NCBI GenBank assembly: GCA_949825065.1
Contig: OX463847.1
Span: 32,998,115 to 33,062,114 of the forward strand
DNA: 64,000 bases
Direction: 5' to 3'
Source of the DNA: Odontocerum albicorne
Taxonomy: Eukaryota; Arthropoda; Insecta; Trichoptera; Odontoceridae
The translations under genes were made by a program, and so were the position numbers. The notes under the pieces were generated by a model. The model was not told the origin of the DNA. It was given only the letters and a program-made list of their open reading frames with translations, and searched no databases. Each line of letters starts with the position of its first letter. Position 1 is the first letter of the stretch. Positions 34,816 to 45,774 of the stretch are shown here, one piece after another.

Positions 34816-36649
34816 AGGTAGATCACATTGTATTAAGGCCGTATATTTGAGGAAAAGTGAGAAAAATCAAAATAAAAGGTAAATCCTAAGAAATATATAT
34901 AAGTGTAAGGATGATAAATATTTTGAGATACATAATGTTTTTCACAAGAACAATAAAAAAAGGTGTTTTGCGTAGGTATAAGAAAACATTTAACCTGACC
35001 ATAACGTCGTGCAAACTGCAACGTTTGACGATCACTTAACTTATACGAGCTTTAAAATTTTTTGAATCACGGTAATGAAGTGTGTAATAACAAATAGAAT
35101 TGTTTCAATTTGCATGAGATTTCATTTAAAAAAAATAATAAATATTATATTACAATATTTTAGAATTTCTGGAACAAAACACGCCACTTTAATTTATTTA
35201 AATTATGTATTATTTGGCGAAAAATGTGTGGCAATACATGATGAAGTGAAGATCTGTACTCTCTACCTACCCCAAAAGCTACTTGACATGATGATGATGA
35301 TGACTACATGGAATAAAAAATATACCTAACTCCTTATGTTAACTAACATTTTTCCTATCTATTCATTTACCGTAAAAAGTCTATTATTTTAGGCAAATTT
35401 GCGACTAAAATTTGTTGTGAAAATACAGGTACAAGGATGAAATTTTTGTTTTTAAATATAATTTTTTTCGTTATATGAAAAATTACATTATTATAAATGT
35501 TAATTAATGGACATATATAATTATATGCAACTATAAAAAAATATGTTGAGGTATATAAACGGGCCCATTGAAATGTGTTCATAAAGTTCATTGAAATGTG
35601 TTCATAAAGTACATCATAATGTTTTTTTTCTTGCGTGATTTATAAAGGTCTTCATAACCCTGCATTGTTGTATGCATTAAAACTTATACACTTGTTTTAT
35701 ACCGCTAATAATATGAACCATTATGGTGTGGTGATATTTATATCGTCCTTTTAACATCTTGTATGTCTGTATTGGCACGTATTTAGAACTTTAATTGTAT
35801 TTTATAAAAAAAAGTTATTAGTGGAAATTGATCGTTAGGTATGTTTACCTTGTAGCACGCGAACCACAGTTAGTAAGCCAATGTTGTGTGGCAAAATTCC
35901 GTCAGAAAAATGGCGACATTATCGCCGCAGGTTGGCGGCATTTTGAGACTTGGACCGTTCTTTTGGCGCGCTTTTTGATGGGATTACATAGTGTTTTGTG
36001 GCGCAAACAAACGGTCGTTAGGCAAAGCTTTCTCTATTTGTGTGTTTCAATTATGCGCGTTGGTTGCGGGGAAAAGGGAAAAAATATAAGCATTTTCAAA
36101 GAAAATGAAACCCGTCGTAAATGGATATGGCTGTGAGTAAAACCCTACAATAATAGGCCTAGATTACGCGAAAGCTCCATAGAATTTCTTTTAATATTTC
36201 TTAAGGTGGGGTGTTGCAAGTTTTACCAGTACAAGAAATGCAATGTGAGTTAGATTTTGATCCGCCAGTAACTCATTTATACAAAAAATCATAACAGTTA
36301 GTTTGATAAAATATCTGAAATAATAATGATAATTACCCAGCTCTATCCGGAATGCTCTGAAGTTCGCCCAAAATGGGTAAAAATTGTCAAAGACCATACA
36401 CGTATGTCGCCCCACTAGCACATTATTGTTGATACTAATTAAGATAGTTCTGATTTGTAAAAGCAGATGTCACATTATTTTGATTTCGTAAAATAAAATG
36501 AGGCGCGCTTTTTTTTGAGTTAGGGAAATTTTTTTTGGGAGCCAAGGTGTGACAAAGCTGAAACCTACAGGGGAAAGACTATATATTCATAACTTTGGCC
36601 ATGAAAGTGTTTTAACATATTATTAAAACATTTTAAATATCATACTTTT
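34816..36649. other. No gene recognised; GC-richer patch 35860-36130
   Basis: Mostly AT-rich. A patch with several CpG and GGCGCG-like motifs (about 35860-36130) contains an open plus-strand frame of 102 codons, but it shows no recognisable domain, so I do not call it a gene. It might be a regulatory or untranslated segment. Confidence 0.35.
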
Positions 36650-36765
36650 GTTTAATAAGTTTTGTTTTTAAATTAATTTTGTTTCCAACGGGAATCGAAC
36701 CAGCAATCCCACTTGAAAGTTTAGCGTCTTACAAACTAGGTCATAGAGATCGTTTTTATTTTTAA
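36650..36765 (-). mobile_element. tRNA-derived SINE head (minus strand)
   Basis: The minus strand carries ATGACCTAGTTTGTAAGACG (A-box-like) and GGTTCGATTCCCGTTGG (B box, about 36690), then an A/T-rich body. The tail block is not obvious. Confidence 0.5.
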
Positions 36766-37633
36766 AAATTTTTATAATAAAAAAGTAAAGTCGTTGATAC
36801 CTTTGTTAAGTTTGTATCTTTATTGTTAATGTTTTATTTGTTTTTATTCTTATGATGTATTTTTTTTCTTTTCAAGTCTGCAAATCGTTCATTTTTAACC
36901 CAAAATTTTGTAAAACAAATCCATGGTTAGTTGAAAAATATTACCACTTGGTTGAAATATATTACCACTTGCTTGAAAGATATTACCACCATATTGTAAA
37001 GTAAAGTGTTAAGTAAATAAATTAAAAGTTTACGTTATAAATGGAAAATGTTTTTATAAAATAATACTCCAAAATAATAGTCAAATTTAATTCAGTGCTT
37101 TGAAAACCCCTGAAAGGACAAAAAAACATTTTTGTATTCACTTAACAAAATAACGAGTAATTTAAAAAGCGTACCTTCAAATTTAAAAAAGAAAACTCTG
37201 AAAATTTTATCACAAAAGAGTAAACATTTCTTTAAAGAAGGAGACATCAAATATGAATATCTTAACAGCAAGTCGTTGATGAATCGGAATAAAAAAGAAT
37301 AATTGTTTCGTTTCATGAAAAAGCTCAAACAACAAAAAAGGATTTTGAAAAAAAAATCCCATTCAACCTTATTTATTAAAGTTAATTCATGTACAAAATC
37401 ACACTTTCAGCAACTGTTCGCTTTGATATCGATATTTCAGGAACGAATTATTACTATCGAATTTTAGGGGTGACAATTTATTTCATCGTGTTCAGAATTT
37501 TTTATTGAGCTACGCGCATATATAATATTATAATCGAGAAAATATATATTTCCATTGGCCTTACGTTTCGTTTCATTTCACGATTTATTGTTGAAAGTAT
37601 ACTCAACGCATTCTTCCATTGTTCTGTTATATA
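36766..37633. other. No gene recognised; short triplicated TATTACCACTTG motif
   Basis: AT-rich. Near 36940-36992 the phrase GAAAKATATTACCACYTG-like is repeated three times at about 20-24 bp spacing. Confidence 0.4.
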
Positions 37634-37634
37634 A

Positions 37635-37638
37635 CACT
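37635..37638. repeat. LTR-element target duplication, left
   Basis: CACT here equals CACT at 40394-40397. One more base (A) also matches if the LTR is taken to end at ..TTAC. The canonical TG..CA boundary gives 4 bp. Confidence 0.75.
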
Positions 37639-38360
<722 letters not shown>

Positions 38361-38367
<7 letters not shown>

Positions 38368-38500
38368 GTGGTGACCCCGACGACGAACAAGAACATCGTT
38401 ACATTGGCGAGCCCGACGACGAACAAGAACATCGTTACATTGGCGAGCCCGACGACGAACAAGACCATCGTTACATTGCTGAACCCCGAAAGAAAACCGA
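38361..38500 (+). repeat. 36-bp tandem repeat covering the PBS, about four units
   Basis: CGTTACA-starting units begin at 38361, 38397, 38433 and 38469, exactly 36 bp apart. The following TGGYGASCCCGACGACGAAC block is preserved in the first three units and more altered in the fourth. In one frame they code for a 12-residue acidic repeat HRYIGEPDDEQE. Diverged relatives follow at about 38527 and 38565. Confidence 0.85.
38369..38382 (+). promoter_or_regulatory. Putative tRNA primer-binding site
   Basis: TGGTGACCCCGACG begins one base after the left LTR. TGG is complementary to the CCA end of a tRNA, followed by acceptor-arm-like bases. An arginine tRNA with a GACCCCG-type 5' acceptor strand would fit, but which tRNA is inference. 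The site is the first unit of a 36-bp repeat. Confidence 0.6.
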
Positions 38501-38573
38501 ACACGTACATCGACGAACTACACCACCGTTACATTGGTGAACCCGAACGAAAATCGAACATCGCTACATTGAG

Positions 38574-38640
38574 CCCGCACGAAAACTGAACCCGCACGAA
38601 AACTGAACCCGCACGAAAACCGAACCGCACGAAAACTGAA
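38574..38640 (+). repeat. 17-bp tandem repeat, about four units
   Basis: CCCGCACGAAAACTGAA is repeated head to tail, the fourth unit slightly altered. Each unit brings a TGA in one frame, which sets the upstream limit of the H2B-like frame (TGA at 38637). Confidence 0.85.
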
Positions 38641-38693
38641 CATCGCTACGAATACATACCTCGACTATATCGAATATCGCCGACTCGACAGCA

Positions 38694-38942
38694 ATGTCAA
38701 AACAATTGCAACTCGACACCATCATCAGCAGCAACGCGATGAGCATCATGAACAATTTCGTCAACGAGATTTTCGAACGCACCGCCGCCAACGCCAACCG
38801 CCTCGCCCACTACAACAAGATGATCATCATCACCAGCAGAGAGATCCAGACCACCGTCAAGATTCTACTCCCCGGCGAACTGGCCAAGCACGCCATCAAC
38901 AAGGACAGCAGAGCCGTCACTCAGATACAACACTACATCTGA
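38694..38942 (+). CDS. Histone H2B-like core protein, captured in an LTR element
   Basis: An open frame of 82 codons with ATG at 38694 and TGA at 38940-38942. From residue 5 on it aligns with the H2B histone fold without gaps. [19 protein letters not shown] covers the end of helix 1, loop 1 and the start of helix 2. [19 protein letters not shown] is the rest of helix 2. [15 protein letters not shown] is loop 2 and helix 3, and [16 protein letters not shown] is the C-terminal helix. The basic N-terminal tail and most of helix 1 (IYIYKVLKQ region) are missing, so a normal H2A-H2B dimer is unlikely. The many replacements against almost invariant animal H2B, yet no stop or frameshift, are notable. 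Local GC content is far above the flanks. It lies between the PBS-proximal repeats and the 3' repeats of the LTR element, where gag/pol would be. Known family role: nucleosome core histone pairing with H2A. Role here is unknown: captured pseudogene, or an element-encoded chromatin-binding protein. Confidence 0.9.
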   Translation: MSKQLQLDTIISSNAMSIMNNFVNEIFERTAANANRLAHYNKMIIITSREIQTTVKILLPGELAKHAINKDSRAVTQIQHYI

Positions 38943-39139
38943 TTTGGACGAGCCCGACGTCAGCTCACGTGAGGTCAGTCCTGGCGATCAGCCACACGAT
39001 TTACAGGATTGCCTCCCTCGACGAACTACTGACCGACAAAACGCTGGAGCAGACAAGCATCGCTACAACGTCGATACAACCACGCTACAACCACGCTACA
39101 ACATCGCAAGAACCATGCTACAACCACGCTGCAGCAACG
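38943..39139 (+). other. Element interior downstream of H2B, no recognised protein
   Basis: GC-rich and open in more than one plus-strand frame, but with no family motif. Short ACAACCACGCT-like phrases recur at 39060-39135. Confidence 0.5.
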
Positions 39140-39500
39140 AGCACCGCAGACTCCATCATCATCATCAAGCACGTGCAGATCAACCGTCCACCGCGGACGC
39201 CATCTGCAACTTGATCTCCGCCATCACCATCATCATCAAGCCACCGCAGATCAACCTTCCACATCGGAAGCCATCTGCAACTTGATCAACATCATTATCA
39301 TCATCAAGCCACCGCAGATCAACCTTCCACACCGGAAGCCATCTGCAACTTGATCTACATCACTATCATCATCATCAAGCCACCGCAGATCAACCCTCCT
39401 CATCGGACGCCATCTGCAACTTGATCTACACCATCTCCACCATCATCAAGCAATTGCAGATCCACCTTCCACCGCGGACGCCATCTGCAGCTTGACCCAC
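39140..39500 (+). repeat. 68-71-bp tandem repeat, five units
   Basis: GCAGATCAACC-type cores start at 39175, 39246, 39314, 39385 and 39456, each followed by CGGAAGCCATCTGCAACTTG-like sequence and an ATCATCATCAAG linker. Unit lengths of 71, 68, 71 and 71 differ by a codon of ATC, which also varies in number. Confidence 0.9.
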
Positions 39501-39745
39501 ACAACCAATCATCGACGATCAGCGCAACAACCAACCAAGCACCGCAGACAATCCAAAATTTAGCGACAGACGACCAAGCCTACCCCTGTTTCCGCATCAC
39601 CCATCTGACCGACAGATCTGGGAAAAAACGCCACGCGCTGTCGTTGTCCACGTACCTACTTCGACACAGGGAACGGACAACCAGCCCGACGTCAGATGCA
39701 CCCGAACCTATCGTTCACGCAAGGCACGCGCCCTCTGCGTTCACT

Positions 39746-39758
39746 AGGAAGGGAGCTA
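39746..39758 (+). promoter_or_regulatory. Putative polypurine tract
   Basis: AGGAAGGGAG plus CTA directly precedes the right LTR (39759), the usual place of the plus-strand primer tract in LTR retroelements. Confidence 0.65.
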
Positions 39759-40001
39759 TGTACCTGCCTGTATACCTACCTAAATGAATTGTCAAAAATA
39801 ACGAGTGAATTATTAAAACATAAATAAATAAAATTAATTATTGTTGATACATACAGGGTCATTGACCGATCAAGTATTCATAGATAGTTACACGTCAAGA
39901 ACGGCGACAATGTTTACTATTTTTATAGTACCCGCGATTTGTCCAGTCATCTCCAAATGTAAATAATTATCCTACCTCCCGTCCATGTGATAGAGCGAGG
40001 C

Positions 40002-40071
<70 letters not shown>

Positions 40072-40393
40072 CCCATGTATTCACTCACTGGTATAAATTG
40101 TCTGCACTATGCGAAATAAATATACATTTTATTGTCATCCAGTCAACTGTCAAGACTTTGTTATTTATTTACCTGCTGTCCACTTATCGATTTATATCCG
40201 CATTCCTGAGTCTATAATTATTGAAAACAAAGCAAGATCATCATGACTTATAGAAATAAACAATTCGCTATATTGATGATTCTGTACAAGAAGTAACGCA
40301 GAATCAGCGAAAACGAAGATAACGATGTCGATATCAAGATCATCAGCACGTCCTGATAGGACACGTGCTACACTGATAGCGACCATCGTTACA
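39759..40393 (+). repeat. Right LTR (635 bp)
   Basis: Nearly identical to 37639-38367. It has a shorter (AT)n at 40004-40070, an 8-bp indel (ATTGAAAA) near 40220, and two substitutions noticed (AAACAATTC for AAGCAATTC, CACTGATAG for CACGGATAG). Confidence 0.88.
40004..40070. repeat. (AT)n microsatellite inside right LTR
   Basis: About 67 bp of alternating AT, at the same place in the LTR as the 169-bp run upstream. Confidence 0.99.
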
Positions 40394-40397
40394 CACT
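40394..40397. repeat. LTR-element target duplication, right
   Basis: CACT, equal to 37635-37638. Confidence 0.75.
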
Positions 40398-40459
40398 CAT
40401 AGAGGATATCGAAAAAAATATAATCACTGAGACTGTGTAGGGTCGCAGGAGGTAGATCA

Positions 40460-40805
40460 CTTATGCGCTGGAGCTACCACATGAAGACCGCTACAGGCCT
40501 GCCTTAGTTACAAACTTTGCGGGCAACCGAATTCGCTGGAGCTACCATATGAAAAGCGCCACGGACCTGCCTTAGTTACAAACTTTGCGGCCCACCGAAT
40601 TCGCTGGAGTTACCATATGAAGAGCGCTACGGGTCTGCCTAAGCCATAAACTTTGCAGGCAGCCGAATTCGCTGGAGCTACAAGATAAAGAGAGCTACGG
40701 GCCTGTCTTAGCCACAAGCTTTGCGGGCAGCCGAATACGTTGCAACTACCAGATGAAGAGCGCTACGGGCCTGCTTTATCCACAAGCTTTGCGGGCAGAA
40801 GAATT
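40460..40805 (+). repeat. 68-bp minisatellite derived from a LINE ORF2 end, five units
   Basis: GCTGGAGCTACCA-type starts lie at 40467, 40535, 40603, 40671 and 40739, always 68 bp apart. Unit 1 translates MRWSYHMKTATGLP, a stop, then LQTLRATEF. This lines up with the LINE C-terminus at 48560-48680 (MRWTGQVRDATELPLTADLR and TVEYRNG). The array therefore looks like tandem amplification of a LINE coding piece. Because 68 is not a multiple of three, the frame shifts in each unit and no long protein results. It starts about 70 bp downstream of the LTR element. Confidence 0.85.
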
Positions 40806-40829
40806 ATAAAGACGCTACTGTAGCTGCCA

Positions 40830-41423
40830 GACGTGATTTTTTTTCATTGTTTGAATTTATAATTAAATTATGATTTATAAGATTTTAAGTTATTTGGGCA
40901 TTCTTGAAGCTGTGCACAATATTTCATACTACTCGTACATTTCAAGCCTATTTCTTGATTGATTTTAATCGATAATAGTGTTTTTTTTTGTAATTTTAAC
41001 GTGTTTATTTTGTTTTTGAATTATTTTAGGTCATTATATTTGTCATATTTAATTGAATGATAATCTTTTGTTTTTTGTAAATATTTGTTTTCTCGAGTGA
41101 TATTTCTCGAGGGATCGATTTTTGTCTTGCTTTAAAGTGTTACAGATATGAGTGGCGTGCGCAGCTTTAGGAAGCACTTGAAAACAACTCTTTTTGGGGG
41201 CCTCATAAAAAAAATATGTTTATATCTACACACATACAATACACCTAAAGAGGAATGTGTTACTATCACACATCGGAAGATAAACAAACGTTTATTTGAA
41301 GTTTGTCTTCCCTTGGTAAGTTTTTTGTGATCTTCTTACCAATACGTTTTTATAAACATACGCAGATTCAGGGAGGCTCGCCTTCCTATCCTAACATTAA
41401 ACTTGTTTTTTTAATCTGTTAAT
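40830..41423. other. No gene recognised
   Basis: T-rich sequence with TACTCGTA at 40930. The frame at 41148-41330 is unremarkable. Confidence 0.5.
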
Positions 41424-41505
41424 AAAAATGAGTTCGAATCCCAAGTTAGAGCACCCTTGAGGAGAGTTTGATCTACAAACGGTACTTTATAAATTTTCCT
41501 CCTTG
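41424..41505 (+). mobile_element. 3' end of the CR1/Jockey-like LINE (copy 3, plus strand)
   Basis: GAGTTCGAATCCC, then TTAGAGCACCCTTGAGGAGA, then the GTTTGATCTACAAACGG and TTTATAAA blocks. This is the reverse complement of the conserved terminal block at 28089-28160 and 16200-16265. Only the extreme 3' end is present, as in a strongly 5'-truncated insertion. Confidence 0.55.
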
Positions 41506-42050
41506 TTATTTTATATTTTTTATATGAAAGTGCACAGCATACGTTAATTTGCTGTGGCGTGTTAGAAGACAATATGTGACTGATGATAAAATGGTGTAAC
41601 TTATCATACACTGTTTAAAAAAGGAAACGTGAAAACTACAAAGCTCAAGGACTCTGCTATTTATATATTGTAAAAATAGCAAAAAAACCTATTTCATTAT
41701 TTAATTACCACGAATTTGTTTGATTTGTTTAAAAATTCTTTTTCAAAATAATGTAAAATATCGAAACAGCAATGAAAAATGTAATTAAAAACGAGGCTTA
41801 GTGTAACTCTATGAGTCTTCTAAATGTAATTTCCATTGTTAAAAAGGGGGACGAGATTTTCTTAGATCACAAAGTATAAAAATTGGTCGTAATTCATAAA
41901 AGAATCAAAGGAAAAATATAATTAAGAAGCCACCGATTGTTTTCCATAGACCGTAAAACCAGTGGTGGAACTGTTATTTCAAAAATTTCCTATGTAAAGG
42001 GATTTTATGATTTTTTCAAAGTTTTCATTGTTAAACATTAACTCAATATA
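41506..42050. other. No gene recognised
   Basis: AT-rich. Confidence 0.5.
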
Positions 42051-42640
42051 TTGGGTGTTAACATAAGTTGTGTCCGTTTTTTTCCAAATGAAGAGAACAA
42101 GAAGACACAACAAAAAAAATGATAACAAATTATTCAATAATGTATTCTCCTTCATTATTTTACAACAAATTAATCAATAATGTATTCTCTTTCATTATTT
42201 ACAACTTCTTGCTAACGTTCTACAAGTTTTTCAATGCCTATGCGATAAAAACCATCCGGTCTTGACTCGAGGAATTCGTCCAACCATGTCCGCAATTCGA
42301 CGTCATTATTGAAGGAAAAACCATCGACGAATTGTCGTTTCATTCATAGCATCTTCACCGTACACTTTGCAAATATCGCGAGCAGCTTTGGCAGCTTTAT
42401 TCCCTCGATTGAACGCGAACAGAAGGAGGTGTCGAAAATGCTCACTTTCGTCTACTTGACATTCAATTTAAAAAGCTTGTAATCAAATAAAATAATAAAT
42501 GTAACGTAAAAGCAAACACAATATCTTGTAGAGCAAAAAAAATCTTTCGAATGACGTATAACCTCTACCATTTTGTTTTACTTTTGGTGCTCATATTTAA
42601 ATTTGAAAAAAAAAACGGACACAACTTATGTTCATACATA
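42051..42640 (-). mobile_element. Mariner copy 3, internally deleted
   Basis: The left end TTGGGTGTTAACATAAGTTG at 42051 (preceded by TA) is the 3' end of the element. The right end reads CGGACACAACTTATGTT to 42632, but the last nine family bases are replaced by CATACATAC. Between lie a C-terminal and an N-terminal transposase piece joined by a large internal deletion. It therefore has one of each real terminus, unlike copies 1 and 2, and shows what the normal 3' subterminal sequence looks like. Confidence 0.85.
42185..42478 (-). pseudogene. Mariner transposase, both ends only
   Basis: On the minus strand the N-terminal part keeps the DESEHFRHLLLFAFNRGNKA block and the first helix-turn-helix end (NETTIRRWFF-like). 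The start codon has become ATT through an ATG-to-ATT change (near 42470). At about 42315 it jumps to the C-terminus: NNDVELRTWLDEFLESRPDG, then FYRIGIEKLVER, then a stop in place of Trp, then QEVVNNE. Everything with the catalytic triad is deleted. Confidence 0.8.
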
Positions 42641-42955
42641 CATAAATATCATTCCACTATGTTCTTTCCAGGATAGGCAGAGAGCACCTATCTCCAAACT
42701 TTTCTTCCTAAGCGCACAACTTTCACCTTCTCCACATTCATACATCTCGTCATGCATAATCTTCCATTATTCATGCTTCTCTCTTTACCTTTTTTTCTAA
42801 ATCTTTTCCATTTGATCCAGTCATGTTTTTCTCGGTCTACCTCTTACACGCACGTCTTGAACTCCTGTGTTGCATACTCGCTTAGTCATTATTTCGTCAC
42901 TCATTATCTCCAAACGTCCAAACCATCTTCAAGCTAGTCTCTTCTTCTTACTTAA
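42640..42955 (-). pseudogene. LINE ORF2 C-terminal fragment (antisense copy)
   Basis: Plus-strand order: CATTCCACTATGTTCTTTCC, GATAGGCAGAGAGCACC, TTCTCCACATTCATACATCT, TTTGATCCAGTCATGTTTTT, CTCGGTCTACCTCTTACACG and CCAAACGTCCAAACCATCTT. This is the antisense of the LINE ORF2 end, ending with the region complementary to 'RWFGHV' (here CCAAACCATCTTCAAGC). It begins right at the altered end of mariner copy 3. The plus-strand frames at 42573-42937 are shadows. Confidence 0.65.
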
Positions 42956-43084
42956 AATATTTATCGTCTTAAAAAATAACTTCTGATGTCATTTAAATAT
43001 CTGTTTGAAACTGTAAGACGTGATTTTTAATACATTAAGTAAAACTAATATCTTTTATCCCTTTTGTTAAAACTACCATGGATT

Positions 43085-43165
43085 AAAAAAAACTTATCCA
43101 AGATAAGCTGGCAGGTTGGGAGAAATTGCTGTATAGCAATAAGCCCACCAGATGTAACATAAATT
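43085..43165 (+). mobile_element. SINE/LINE tail fragment
   Basis: ATCCAAGATAAGCTGGCAGG, then TTGGGAGAAATTGCTGTATA, then GCAATAAGCCCACCAG: the best-preserved example of the tail shared by the SINEs and a LINE here (compare 58565-58625 and 53195-53255). Confidence 0.55.
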
Positions 43166-44185
43166 GTATAAGTATGTACGTAAACTAATTATAAAAAATA
43201 ATGTAAATAAAAAGAAAGGAGATCATGTTTTTTCGATATTTTTATCATCATATCTGGGTCATCATATTTTTATAGAAATCGAAATGTTTTCTTCACTGAA
43301 ATTCATTTTTCGTAAAAAGGTAAGCGAAAAATAATGTTTTGCCACTGCCTGGGGGAAATTATTTCAGACCCAGTCTACCCCAATTTTTTCATAATTGATA
43401 GCTTCAAGATGTCTGCTGGAGAGCCAGTGAAAGGGGTGAAAGAAAGTGGAGGGGTGAGTCTGGTCAATTGTCTCCAATTCCAGTCGCAAAAATGAATCAC
43501 AGTACTGTATGAAAGAAAGCGGAATATAAGAATGAATGCAGAATATACATAAAAATGCAATTTGCATGCATAATGTATAAATCTGTATTTCAGTACGCTT
43601 TGTAAGATGAAAAATGTTTGCGAATGGCAATTTTCTCTCTCTTCTTCCGTGGAAAAATTTGAATGTTTTTGAATAATTTTAAAAGCAAGCTGAAGATTAA
43701 TTTAATGTAATTAATGTCACTGTATATCCCCATGCGTCGCTTTTTATAAGAAAATTAAATAATGAAGGTGGATAGTCGAACGTCACGGGTATTAAAAATA
43801 TCAAGGGGTAAAAATAATTTCCATATTTTAATTTTGTTTACAAATGTTTAATAAATGTTTTGTCAGTGTTTCTTTCTAAGGCATACACACTGTTTTTTAC
43901 AACGTTGTTTAAATATTTACAAAATGAAAACAAATCAAAATGTGCAATTAACAATGAAAAATGACTATATTTTTTGTGTTAATATGTGCCATAAATAAAA
44001 TACTGAAATAATCAAATAAATACTGTAGAAATGCACGCACCGAGAAAAATAAAATGTTTTACAGAATACGGAATAAAGTGAGTAAGTAGTGTTAAATTCA
44101 AATTTGACTATGTTTTGAGTAGGATACAGAAGATAGCTCTGAGAGGATTTAGACACGAATTATTGAAAACGAATTAATAAATAGT
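43166..44185. other. No gene recognised
   Basis: AT-rich. A slightly GC-richer patch at 43365-43500 has no recognised content. Confidence 0.5.
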
Positions 44186-44320
44186 GCAAACGTGTGAGTG
44201 GAAGGCGAGGTAACGGAAGATCAAGAAAAGAAAAATATATACAAGAAGGTGTGTGAATGTAGGAGAGAGGAAATATTTGCTCCGCTATAGGAAAACATGG
44301 CACTATATTTTCTCCACTTA
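44186..44320 (+). pseudogene. Possible LINE ORF2 C-terminal trace
   Basis: GAAGGCGAGGTAACGGAAGATC, then AAGAAAAGAAA, then GTGTGTGAATGTAGGAGAGA suggests the decayed 'G+GR.RRT..' and 'M.V..DR' positions of the common LINE, in plus orientation. Weak. Confidence 0.25.
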
Positions 44321-45560
44321 CCTCGAAAGGGAAATAGTACGTAATAAATATTATTTGAATGATAAAATTTAATTGTACATCAAAATTAGAAAATTAAACG
44401 TAAAACAGATTTTAACTCGTTTTTCATAAATTTATATAAAACTATTATTAAATCTAAATATTCCATTTACATTAATTAGAAAGTTATTCAATAATTTTTC
44501 TGACATTTAGAAAAAAAGCTATACTAAAAGTCATCATTTATAGCTTTATTTAAAACTTTTAGTCCTAAAATGAAGTGTTTTTTTATATTATTTAAAAGAG
44601 TGATCATTATTTTTAAAAGATATTTAAAATGAGTAGGACGTGAGATATTAAATGAAATCTACAGTGCTTCAACAAGCTTTTTAAAATCAGCTTATTTTAC
44701 ATTTTGATAAAAAACATATAATTCAGATATTTTCATTATAATTATGTTTTTAAACTGGTTAAAAACATATTTAATCTCTAAGTTTTTATTAAAACAAAAT
44801 AGCTCTGAAAATATTAAATGGTGTGTTCTAAATATTCAAAGATATTGTTTTGGAAGAAAAAACAACACATCTTTATTTCCAACTGTCAAAAAATAGCGCT
44901 GTTTGGTGTTGCCGCATGGAAATATATTCGGAAAAAATATTTCCAGATTGTGGAGCGGCGGTACAAAAATATAATTGGCGACGATTTTTTCCCTGTCACC
45001 CTCATGACAAATGGTAACCCCAACGCTTTCTTGTGTTGTACTATAATAAATGATACAAACCAGAAAAATTTTATATTCCACGATTGTTTCGCCATTTTTT
45101 GAAAAATTTTAACCCATTTCGTTTCGTTGTTTCAAATATTGTCTGGTTATAAGAAAAATATATCAAAGTACTAAATAAAATACAAAAGATATATAACTTT
45201 TTTTAAACATTTAATAAAACTTGCTTTATTTGAAATAATTATATGCGTGACACATTTTTCTACCTCCTATTTCGAGCCTCTCTTTGGGCGGAATCTTGAG
45301 AAAGAAGGTAGTTGTGGGGATGGGGATAAATACAATTAGTTGAATAACAATGTAATTTATATTCAGTATAATAATAAGGAGTTCAACAAAGTTAAAGTCG
45401 AAACTTTTGAAATGTTTTGTTACTGAATTTAAACCTTACAAATGAGCCACGGAAGTCATTCCCTATTATTTTGTCTATAGATTTGTTGTTTGGCAGATCT
45501 AACTTTAGAGAAAATAATTTATTAGAAAATTACAAAAAAGTTATTATTTTAAGGTATATT
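44321..45560. other. No gene recognised
   Basis: A 94-codon plus frame (44818-45102) with overlapping minus frames has no recognisable domain. The rest is AT-rich. Confidence 0.45.
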
Positions 45561-45564
45561 ATCT

Positions 45565-45735
45565 CCGAGGCTAAGTTGGTAAAGCATTTGTCTTCCCCTC
45601 AGGATTTTCAGGTTCAATTACTGAATGGGCGCCCGAAAAAATGTGGATGAGCCAAATTTTCCCATCATTCCTCTAACATCTTATTAATTGGTTGGAATAA
45701 AATAACAGATAGCAATAACCAAGACATTTAATACG
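45565..45735 (+). mobile_element. tRNA-derived SINE, family B (plus strand)
   Basis: A box AGGCTAAGTTGG (45568-45579) and B box GGTTCAATTAC (45611-45621) with tRNA-like spacing. The body continues to a family tail TTGGTTGGAATAAAATAACA plus GATAGCAATAACC. Confidence 0.65.
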
Positions 45736-45774
45736 AAACAATATACAAGTACTCGTTGACTAAACTATAGCTTG

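Noticed and set aside
35828..36136. 102-codon frame in a GC-richer patch as a gene
   Set aside because: No recognisable motif and no splice or promoter context that I can support.
38694..38942. Genuine host H2B gene
   Set aside because: It lacks the tail and most of helix 1, has many replacements at invariant positions, no histone 3' stem-loop was recognised, and it lies between LTRs. A captured copy is more likely.
44818..45102. 94-codon frame as a small gene
   Set aside because: Two overlapping minus-strand frames are just as open, and no domain is visible.
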